In this document: piece by piece, positions 5,578 through 11,065 of the stretch
How positions within the stretch are numbered: position 1 is the stretch's first letter
How the letters are laid out: each line of letters starts with the position of its first letter
NCBI GenBank assembly: GCA_965369605.1
Contig: CBDURE010000113.1
Coordinates: 1 to 11,065, forward strand
Reading direction: 5' to 3'
Source: JAGGVT01 sp965369605
Lineage (GTDB): Bacteria > JAJVIF01 > JAGGVT01
DNA length: 11,065 nt
Program-made: the position numbers and the translations under genes
Notes under the pieces: model-generated
The model's database searches: none
Told to the model about the DNA's origin: nothing
Seen by the model: only the letters and a program-made list of their open reading frames with translations

Positions 5578-6946
5578 ACACGTTCAATTCCTTCAACGCC
5601 TCCCAGATAACTTCCGAGAGTGTTGGATGGGAAAATATCATGCGCTCCTCGAATTCAACCGCAGTGATTCCAAGTGACAACGCCAGCGCTAGTACATGAA
5701 TTATCTCACCAGCCTGCTTGCCGACAATGTGCCCACCGATGATTTTATCTTTTGAGTCAACGATTATCTTGGCGAATCCGGCTGTATCCCCCTCAGCGTG
5801 CGACCTGCCGACCTGGCGCATGTGCCCCAGTCCGGTACGGTATTCAATTCCCTTTGCAATGCATTGCTGTTCAGTCATGCCGACTCTGCCAACCTCCGGT
5901 ATTGTGAAAATGCCGGCAGGTATCGCGTGAAGGTTTCTGTCAACAGCATTGCCAAAAGCGTTTTGAACAGCGACTTTTCCCTCGTATGACGCCGCATGTG
6001 CCAGAAGTGGAGGGCCTGTAACGTCGCCACATGAATATATATTATTAACGTTTGTTTTTTGATGGATATCAACTTCGATGCTGCCGTGCGGTTCAACTTT
6101 AACACCGGAGTTTTCGATCTCAAGATTATCCAGAATGGCTTTACGTCCGGCACAGACAAGCACTTTGTCCACAACGATTTGCTTGTTGCCTTCGATGCTT
6201 ATTGAAATTTGCCCATTCTGTTGCGCATAGTTTTCAATTTTCCTGCCTAGATATAAAGAGACACCAAGCTTTTTCAATTCACGCCTGAGTGTTTTTGAAA
6301 CCTCGATATCCTCCGTAGGCAGGACATCATCGAGAATTTCAACGATATGCACCTTTACGCCAAACGGCGCGAATACACAAGCGAACTCGCATCCCATAAC
6401 TCCGGCGCCGACAATCAGAATCGATTTTGGCAATGTATGCCATGAAAGGCAGTGTTCGCCGGGAATGACCAAATCATCTAGCCACTGAACACCCGGGACA
6501 GGCACCGGCTTGCTGCCAGTCGCGATGAAAATATTGTCGCCTGAGACATCCGTGGTTTTTCCATCATCGCGCGTAACTCGAATGTTTTTATCATCGAGGA
6601 AAGATGCTATTCCATAATCGACATCTACTCCTTTAAGTTCCATCATTTTTTCAAGTCCGCGAGTGTTGTCATCGATAACCTTCACCCGGCGACCGCTTAT
6701 AACTGTCCAGTCAACATCCTGATGTCCTACTCGAGGAAGCCCGTATTTATCGCGGTGCTGTGATCGAAGAAACCGTTTGGATGATGCCAGAAGTGTTTTT
6801 GTTGGAATACAACCTGAGTGAAGGCAGGTTCCGCCCAATTGGTATTTTTCCAGAATAAGAGTTTTTTTTCCAAGCCGTTGAGCATATAAGGCGGCTTCAT
6901 ATCCACCGGGTCCGCCCCCGATGAAAACACCGTCATAATGTGTCAT
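5576..6946 (-). CDS. lpd: Dihydrolipoamide dehydrogenase (E3)
   Basis: This FAD-dependent disulfide oxidoreductase reoxidises dihydrolipoamide with NAD+ in 2-oxoacid dehydrogenase complexes or the glycine cleavage system. At 456 residues it is a typical length. Visible features are the FAD-binding G-G-G-P-G-G-Y-E (10-17), the redox disulfide G-G-T-C41-L-H-S-G-C46-I-P-T-K, an NAD-binding G-A-G-V-M-G-C-E-F fold in the middle, the second FAD motif C-G-D-V-T-G-P-P-L-L-A-H, and the catalytic H440-P-T-L-S-E445 near the C-terminus. The ATG overlaps the upstream exonuclease stop (ATGA), so translation is probably coupled. No E1, E2 or glycine-cleavage genes lie nearby. Related flavoproteins such as mercuric reductase are less likely given the HPTxSE ending and the lack of extra Cys motifs. 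Confidence 0.92.
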   Translation of the reverse strand: MTHYDGVFIGGGPGGYEAALYAQRLGKKTLILEKYQLGGTCLHSGCIPTKTLLASSKRFLRSQHRDKYGLPRVGHQDVDWTVISGRRVKVIDDNTRGLEKMMELKGVDVDYGIASFLDDKNIRVTRDDGKTTDVSGDNIFIATGSKPVPVPGVQWLDDLVIPGEHCLSWHTLPKSILIVGAGVMGCEFACVFAPFGVKVHIVEILDDVLPTEDIEVSKTLRRELKKLGVSLYLGRKIENYAQQNGQISISIEGNKQIVVDKVLVCAGRKAILDNLEIENSGVKVEPHGSIEVDIHQKTNVNNIYSCGDVTGPPLLAHAASYEGKVAVQNAFGNAVDRNLHAIPAGIFTIPEVGRVGMTEQQCIAKGIEYRTGLGHMRQVGRSHAEGDTAGFAKIIVDSKDKIIGGHIVGKQAGEIIHVLALALSLGITAVEFEERMIFSHPTLSEVIWEALKELNV

Positions 6947-7824
6947 GAATTTTCTTCCTCCTCCTTCTCCTCTTCGTCCGGCAAATCTTCCATTTCACGC
7001 ATTATGAAATACGCGCTTGCAGTGGTGCGAGCGTCAGCAAGCGCGCGATGCTGGTCATCCTGGATTATGTTCAACCGAGTCGCGATTCTGCCTAAATTCA
7101 ATCCGGCGTGCAGTCCGAGTTTTCTTTTTGCCAGGCTCAGCGTGTCAATTATGGGATTAATCAGGACACCGCCGAAACATCGAAGCGACGCGTCATCTAT
7201 GAATGACATATCAGGAAAAGGGTCATGCATGATAAGGACTTCATCTTTGATAAATTTAATGAACTTTTCCATGACCCATTCTATCGAATGAGCCTTGCTT
7301 AGAAGCTTATCATCAAGCCCGGTCATTTTCGCGACAAATGGTTGAATCGGTTTTTCAGGATTAATCAGGAATGAAAACTCTACGGTTTCCTTTGAGTTCC
7401 TGTATTTCGCAGCGCCTATTTCAACCATCTTCTCTTGAGGAGGCTTGCCGCCTGTTGCCTCAATGTCCACAGCGACATAGTGCTGTTTTTTAAATGAATC
7501 GTCAAACAGCGCTGGAAATTTATATGACCAGACACCTTCTTCCGCCTCAAAAAAATCACGATTGGCGGAGAAAACATCCCGTGCGATTTCATCGATGTGT
7601 TTTGGAGGCCTGCCTTTCAGGTTCAGAGCTTTACGCATCAAGGGGGCGACATCAGCCTCACCGCCTCTGTTGCGTATGTATTGGAATGCTCTTACAAGAC
7701 TCGTGGATTCATTTCTAAATAATTGCAATTTTTTTTCGACCTTTTTACGACCAGGGATTTGCGAACTTTTCCCTATGACAGATTTGATTAAAATCCTTCC
7801 TCGGGCGTGATTTTGGATTCTCAT
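6943..7824 (-). CDS. DnaQ-like DEDDh 3'-5' exonuclease with extra N-terminal domain
   Basis: The C-terminal two thirds is an RNase-T/DnaQ-type exonuclease domain (about 115-275) with all expected acidic residues: D120-I-E122 (Exo I), H200-D-P-F-P-D205 (Exo II) and Q-H259-R-A-L-A-D264-A (Exo III, DEDDh class). Such enzymes remove nucleotides from DNA or RNA 3' ends using two metal ions. Residues about 33-110 form a small basic, helical domain containing R-N-R-G-G-E and E-E-G-V-W-S-Y, possibly a winged-helix-like nucleic-acid binding module, which I cannot name with confidence. The C-terminal tail is very acidic. The longest frame starts at 7824 and overlaps the nitroreductase by 80 bp with no visible SD. 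A TTG at 7728, with AAGG 11 nt upstream and 16 nt after the nitroreductase stop, is an alternative start giving 261 residues. I consider it at least as likely. Confidence 0.85.
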   Translation of the reverse strand: MRIQNHARGRILIKSVIGKSSQIPGRKKVEKKLQLFRNESTSLVRAFQYIRNRGGEADVAPLMRKALNLKGRPPKHIDEIARDVFSANRDFFEAEEGVWSYKFPALFDDSFKKQHYVAVDIEATGGKPPQEKMVEIGAAKYRNSKETVEFSFLINPEKPIQPFVAKMTGLDDKLLSKAHSIEWVMEKFIKFIKDEVLIMHDPFPDMSFIDDASLRCFGGVLINPIIDTLSLAKRKLGLHAGLNLGRIATRLNIIQDDQHRALADARTTASAYFIMREMEDLPDEEEKEEEENS

Positions 7825-8422
7825 CAGGATAACCCATTGTCACGAGAACGAGAGGGAGAATATCATCCGGCAGATTCAATTCTCCGATAAGTTTATCGTA
7901 CATTTCAGGCATTTGTTTCGTTGCTTTATTTCCAAACGCCCCGATAACACAGGTGCCAAGCCCAACATGCGACGCCTGAAGAATCATAAACGAAATAGCA
8001 TAGCTTAACTGCTCAAGCGCTCTTGCGAAAACTATTTCATCCCCCAGTTTGGATGGTGTCATTAACGGCCTGTCGATGAATGCCTTGTTGACAAAATCCT
8101 CATTCGCCGGTTTCCCGGATATCGATTCGATTAGTTCAAGAAGTTGTTTTCTGGCATTATCTTCAGAAAAGCAACTCATTTCAGATGCGACCAGAATTAC
8201 AACCGGAGCCTTTTGAATTAACTTCTGCCCGCCTGACAGTTCAGTCAGAAGGGATTTAATCTCAGTGTCGGTTATAACAATGAAATGCCACGGTTGGTAA
8301 TTCTCCCACGACGGCGCACGGCGCGCCGCGTGAAGGCATTGCGTTATCTTTTCATCCTCGACTGGTTTGTCGAGATATTTCCGTATGCTTTTCCAGTCCG
8401 TTATTTCCTTGAGTAAATCCAT
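7745..8422 (-). CDS. Nitroreductase family protein (FMN-dependent)
   Basis: This 225-residue protein has the usual nitroreductase layout. The N-terminal W-K-S-I-R-K-Y is the FMN-phosphate binding region, followed by A-A-R-R-A-P-S-W-E-N-Y-Q-P-W-H-F. Then come the G-L-G-T-C-V-I-G-A-F segment and a C-terminal G-Y-P-D-E-N-P-K-S-R. Family members are dimeric flavoproteins that use NAD(P)H to reduce nitro compounds, quinones or flavins; the physiological substrate cannot be read from sequence. A purine-rich AAAGGA upstream supports the ATG at 8422. The frame runs through the family's usual C-terminal end to 7745, so the overlap with the exonuclease frame is real coding sequence for this gene. Confidence 0.9.
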   Translation of the reverse strand: MDLLKEITDWKSIRKYLDKPVEDEKITQCLHAARRAPSWENYQPWHFIVITDTEIKSLLTELSGGQKLIQKAPVVILVASEMSCFSEDNARKQLLELIESISGKPANEDFVNKAFIDRPLMTPSKLGDEIVFARALEQLSYAISFMILQASHVGLGTCVIGAFGNKATKQMPEMYDKLIGELNLPDDILPLVLVTMGYPDENPKSRPRKDFNQICHREKFANPWS

Positions 8423-8463
8423 AAGGAATTCCTTTCCGGGAAAATATTCAAATCAAACCAACA

Positions 8464-8492
8464 AGTTTAAGCGTCAGATTGAATGTATGCAA
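8464..8492 (-). promoter_or_regulatory. Possible promoter before the nitroreductase gene
   Basis: On the minus strand, TTGCAT (8492-8487) and TAAACT (8469-8464) are separated by 17 nt, in the roughly 100-nt gap between the glycosyltransferase and nitroreductase genes. The hexamers are mediocre. The gap has no terminator-like hairpin, so read-through from the upstream genes remains possible. Confidence 0.22.
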
Positions 8493-8525
8493 GGTAATAA
8501 ATCGACATGAAAATCAAAAAATCGG

Positions 8526-10070
8526 TTACTCCCTGAAATCTCCAAGCTTCTCGATTATCTCAGGACGCAGCGGATAGTAAACATACCACTGGCGCCGCAG
8601 CGGAACAGTGGCGTAATTTCGGTAATTTTCCCTTATGGCAACCTCCATTTCCTCTGTCCATCTATCCCATCCGGCATAGCCGCCGAGTCCGGGCTTATCC
8701 TCGTGATTTGGGTCGGTTACCCTAAACCGTAAAATCAGAAGATCATATTTTTTGTCTTTAATCGAATTGACAAAATCAGTCTGATCCCAGATTCCCTCCT
8801 TGGCTAATTCCGACATGATGAAAGGATTAAACAGAACCTCTTTTCCGCACACCGCCGCCATTGCCTCATCCTCGCAGAGAATTGGCCCCTTCTGCTCTTT
8901 AATCATGCTTACAAGAATCGCTCCGTACTGCCTGTCATCATTGTTCGGCTGGTATGAATACTGTCGGTTGTCATGCAGGAAAGCGTAATCAAGCGCGACA
9001 AGAAAAACCAGTCCCGCCGCGATGAGTCTCGCTGAATAAACGAGATTTCGCCTGTAGCCATCCTTGATGAAAATCGCGAGAATAATATGCGCCGCGATTA
9101 TTGTCTCAAGGAAATAATTCATGTCGCTGCCGACTTTCCCCGATGTCAAACTGACAAGAAACGCGAATACGAAATAGAAAATCGCCATGTTGAATTCACG
9201 CTTGATGAGAGCTCGTATTGTCGTAAAGAAAGCGACAGCAAGAAGCAGTGATGCGTTAAGAAAGAAAAACGACCATGTTGAGTAAAGGCGATTGGCATAA
9301 AACTGGGTTTTTGTGTATGTAACAATGTGGCTTAGATATTCGCCGCCTGATGCTATCTGCAAAACTACCGTTATCAGCAGGATAAACGCCGCGTATATCG
9401 CGATGAAAGCTATCAGCCGTTTGTCTTTCTTTATTAGAAGGAAAAGCGCGATGGCAAGAAACGGCGCGATTTCATTCTGTTTTGTGAAAACCGCCAGGAC
9501 AAGCGGAATCAGCGACAGGAAAATCCGATTTCCCTTTTCATAATAGGCAATGCCCAGATACAATCCGAATAGCCCGAGGAATATCGCGAGCATGTCCGGC
9601 TTCCCGATTGAAAACCAGAAATAAACAATCGGCATCGCGAGAAAAAGCAAACTTGAAATAGCCGCACTGTCTGAACTGGCGTTTGACTTGATTGATGTTT
9701 TGTAGATTAAAAATGCAATCCCGAGTCCTGAGAGAACGGATATCAACCGGGTTACAATCAGTCCGGGAAAGACAGTAATATCGCTCATTACTCGCACCTG
9801 GTCGAGGAATCCGAACGTGGATGCAGCGATAGCCGCATAAAGCGGCGGGTAGTTTGTGACAATGAACGGCGGTGAACTGATTGGAAGATAGGGGAGTTGC
9901 CCTGACGCTATCAGAATCGCCTGATTCAGCACATGCCCCTCGCCGTCATCAAGCGCGAGCGGGTAACCCAGATAATGAAACACATGAATCCCCAGGCGTA
10001 CGCATGCCCATCCGGCAAGAATGAATCCGAGTATTTCAAAAACCGTTGAATATTTGCTTATTGTTTTCAA
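8526..10070 (-). CDS. GT-C fold membrane glycosyltransferase, family 39/PMT-like
   Basis: This 514-residue polytopic protein has about eleven hydrophobic segments up to residue ~360 and a C-terminal soluble region of about 150 residues. The first large loop carries D41-D42-G-E44 and then N-Y-P-P-L-Y (73-78). This matches the acidic loop and Y-P-P-hydrophobic pattern of GT-C glycosyltransferases that transfer sugars from polyprenyl-phosphate donors to protein or lipid acceptors on the outer face of the inner membrane. Substrate is unknown. The start is a TTG at 10070, immediately after the yggS stop, with no strong SD at normal spacing, so translational coupling to yggS is likely. No in-frame ATG lies nearby before the first membrane segment. 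Function as a sugar transferase is a family inference; neighbouring glycan genes are absent. Confidence 0.8.
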   Translation of the reverse strand: MKTISKYSTVFEILGFILAGWACVRLGIHVFHYLGYPLALDDGEGHVLNQAILIASGQLPYLPISSPPFIVTNYPPLYAAIAASTFGFLDQVRVMSDITVFPGLIVTRLISVLSGLGIAFLIYKTSIKSNASSDSAAISSLLFLAMPIVYFWFSIGKPDMLAIFLGLFGLYLGIAYYEKGNRIFLSLIPLVLAVFTKQNEIAPFLAIALFLLIKKDKRLIAFIAIYAAFILLITVVLQIASGGEYLSHIVTYTKTQFYANRLYSTWSFFFLNASLLLAVAFFTTIRALIKREFNMAIFYFVFAFLVSLTSGKVGSDMNYFLETIIAAHIILAIFIKDGYRRNLVYSARLIAAGLVFLVALDYAFLHDNRQYSYQPNNDDRQYGAILVSMIKEQKGPILCEDEAMAAVCGKEVLFNPFIMSELAKEGIWDQTDFVNSIKDKKYDLLILRFRVTDPNHEDKPGLGGYAGWDRWTEEMEVAIRENYRNYATVPLRRQWYVYYPLRPEIIEKLGDFRE

Positions 10071-10796
10071 TTATAGATTATCAAATCCCTCAAATAGCGC
10101 ACGACCGATGCGAACCATGTTAGCGCCCTCCTCGACAGCGACATCAAAATCGGCGCTCATTCCCATCGACAGATATTTCATCTCGAAACGCGAATCCTCC
10201 TGTTTTTTCAAACTTTGGAAAAACTCGTGCATCTCATTATAGTATGGACGCGCCTCCTCGCCCATGGCCCATAAGGGAGCGATAAGCATCAATCCGCTTA
10301 TTCGAATGGATTTCAACCCAATGAACTGCTCGAAATCCCGCAGAAGTTCCGCCTTGCCGATTCCTGATTTTGTCTCCTCTTCACCGAGTTTAACCTGAAT
10401 AAGGCACTGAAGCGGATTCCTGTCGCTTTCTTCTATAATTCTTGAAATCCTTTGTGCCAGTTTAATTGAATCCAGCGACTCGATGAAATCGAAATCCTCC
10501 ACAGCTCGTTTTGCTTTATTTGACTGAAGATGCCCTACCAGATGGCTTGTAAATCCGCTGTTAATGCCTCTTGCATTCATCTCATCCAGAACAAGCGGAT
10601 ATTTTTCCTCCCATTCCTGAACTCGATTCTCGCCGATAACGCTGCATCCTGCCTCAATAAGGTCAACCACCTGCCTGGCGTCGCGGGTTTTTGTTATTCC
10701 AACGATAACAACATCCCCGACACCGGAGACCTTTCGGGCATCATCAATTTTCCGACGCGAGATTTCAAGGTTATTTGAAATGACATTGCCACTCAT
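10071..10796 (-). CDS. yggS: YggS/PLPBP family pyridoxal-phosphate homeostasis protein
   Basis: Members of this family bind pyridoxal 5'-phosphate without a known catalytic reaction and influence vitamin B6 and amino-acid balance in the cytosol. The 241-residue length is typical. Visible signatures are G-I-T-K36-T-R, where K36 is the expected PLP-binding lysine, G-E-N-R-V-Q-E (55-61), H-L-V-G-H-L-Q-S-N-K-A-K (85-96) and L-S-M-G-M-S (209-214), followed near the end by V-R-I-G-R-A-L-F. The ATG at 10796 has a modest GGTGAT upstream and a plausible leftward promoter. It is the first gene of the leftward block, and its stop directly abuts the TTG start of the glycosyltransferase gene. Confidence 0.94.
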   Translation of the reverse strand: MSGNVISNNLEISRRKIDDARKVSGVGDVVIVGITKTRDARQVVDLIEAGCSVIGENRVQEWEEKYPLVLDEMNARGINSGFTSHLVGHLQSNKAKRAVEDFDFIESLDSIKLAQRISRIIEESDRNPLQCLIQVKLGEEETKSGIGKAELLRDFEQFIGLKSIRISGLMLIAPLWAMGEEARPYYNEMHEFFQSLKKQEDSRFEMKYLSMGMSADFDVAVEEGANMVRIGRALFEGFDNL

Positions 10797-10814
10797 TAAT
10801 TATCACCATCGGAT

Positions 10815-10843
10815 ATATTACTCGTCAGGCTGAAATGTAACAA
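10815..10843 (-). promoter_or_regulatory. Candidate promoter of the leftward yggS block
   Basis: On the minus strand, TTGTTA (10843-10838) and TAATAT (10820-10815) are separated by exactly 17 nt. Each hexamer matches about four of six sigma-70 consensus positions. The predicted start lies only a dozen or so bases before the yggS ATG, giving a short leader. Confidence 0.4.
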
Positions 10844-10853
10844 GGCAAAGGAG

Positions 10854-10882
10854 TTGACTAAATATAGTTTAGATGCGATAAT
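10854..10882 (+). promoter_or_regulatory. Strong-looking rightward sigma-70 promoter
   Basis: TTGACT (10854-10859) and GATAAT (10877-10882) each match five of six consensus positions and are separated by the ideal 17 nt. It points right, away from yggS and nearly back to back with the leftward promoter. Transcription would begin near 10889 and run into an AGAGAG-8-ATG start (10918), an 8-bp tandem repeat array and the palindromic repeat at the window end. The transcribed gene, if any, lies outside the window. Confidence 0.5.
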
Positions 10883-10920
10883 ATTTAAGATAGCTAATTA
10901 TTCAGAGAGTAAAATAAATG

Positions 10921-10964
10921 GTTAGCAGGTTAGTAAGTTAGTAGGTTAGCAGGTTAGTAGGTTA
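10921..10964. repeat. Tandem array of 8-bp units
   Basis: Five full copies and a half copy of GTTAGCAG-type units run in order as GTTAGCAG, GTTAGTAA, GTTAGTAG, GTTAGCAG, GTTAGTAG, GTTA. The variation is confined to two positions. The array is intergenic, close to a promoter and a palindromic repeat. It is too short-period for CRISPR and not clearly iteron-like, since no replication gene is present. Length variation by slippage between strains is likely. Confidence 0.85.
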
Positions 10965-10976
10965 AAAACCAAAAAC

Positions 10977-11065
10977 AATAACACCATGGTAAAGCATGGT
11001 GTAAATTAAAACTGGTTGAAACCATAGACCAGATCGGGTGCCGCCCACACATCACGTCTTTTTGT
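10977..11065. repeat. Inverted partial copy of the left composite repeat
   Basis: This region mirrors 101-258. AATAACACCATG (10977-10988) is the reverse complement of 247-258. CACCATG (10982-10988) and CATGGTG (10995-11001) form a 7-bp hairpin with a 6-nt loop. After 33 nt of unrelated sequence, which contains a small CTGGT/ACCAG hairpin (11012-11032), positions 11035-11065 are the exact reverse complement of 173-203. The copy is cut off by the window end, so the rest of the GC-rich element should lie beyond it. Confidence 0.75.

Noticed and set aside
5576..6946. Mercuric reductase instead of lipoamide dehydrogenase
   Set aside because: There is no N-terminal heavy-metal domain and no C-terminal Cys pair; the protein ends with the HPTxSE active-site motif of E3 enzymes.
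6938..7291. 117-codon plus-strand frame over the exonuclease
   Set aside because: Its Ser-rich start is the reverse reading of the exonuclease's acidic tail; the minus-strand frame has complete DEDDh motifs.
10921..10964. CRISPR array or replication iterons
   Set aside because: The units are only 8 bp with no spacers, there are no cas genes, and no replication initiator gene or DnaA-box cluster is visible.
101..11065. Composite transposon or integrated genomic island bounded by the inverted repeats
   Set aside because: No transposase, integrase or cargo-type genes are present, and the enclosed genes look like ordinary chromosomal genes; only the repeat symmetry supports the idea.

Overview
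The window holds nine protein genes in two convergent blocks, in moderate-GC DNA with short intergenic gaps. It looks like chromosomal housekeeping DNA from an uncultured bacterium rather than a phage or plasmid. There is no integrase, transposase, rRNA, tRNA or CRISPR array. A Sec signal peptide on one product and GC-rich palindromic intergenic repeats would suit a Gram-negative or candidate-phylum lineage, but the sequence alone does not fix the phylum.

Rightward block (525-5486): a multi-pass membrane protein resembling CPBP/CAAX proteases but lacking most of the catalytic residues; its own terminator; then queH (epoxyqueuosine reductase) and, 3 nt later, a ClC-type chloride channel/transporter with two C-terminal CBS domains; then a separate gene for a secreted, extremely basic Met/His/Lys/Arg-rich protein with a 15-bp in-frame tandem repeat. 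A rho-independent terminator at 5547-5577 separates the two blocks.

Leftward block (10796 down to 5576): a YggS/PLPBP-type PLP-homeostasis protein, a GT-C (family 39-like) membrane glycosyltransferase, a nitroreductase, a DnaQ-like DEDDh 3'-5' exonuclease with an extra N-terminal domain, and a dihydrolipoamide dehydrogenase. Junctions are tight (yggS/GT abut exactly, exonuclease/lpd overlap by 4 nt). A roughly 100-nt gap before the nitroreductase may hold a second promoter. The products have no obvious shared pathway, so this looks like an opportunistic housekeeping operon.

Edges: both ends of the window carry the same composite palindromic repeat in opposite orientation (101-258 and 10977-11065, the latter cut by the window end). 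It has a GC-rich module with 14-bp terminal inverted repeats and a CACCATG/CATGGTG hairpin module. A 44-bp array of 8-bp units (10921-10964) lies beside the right copy, downstream of a good rightward sigma-70-like promoter. No complete new defence or mobile system is visible. The most interesting items are the flanking inverted repeats, the basic secreted protein, the degenerate CPBP protein, the ClC residue substitutions and the palindromes at the queH promoter.
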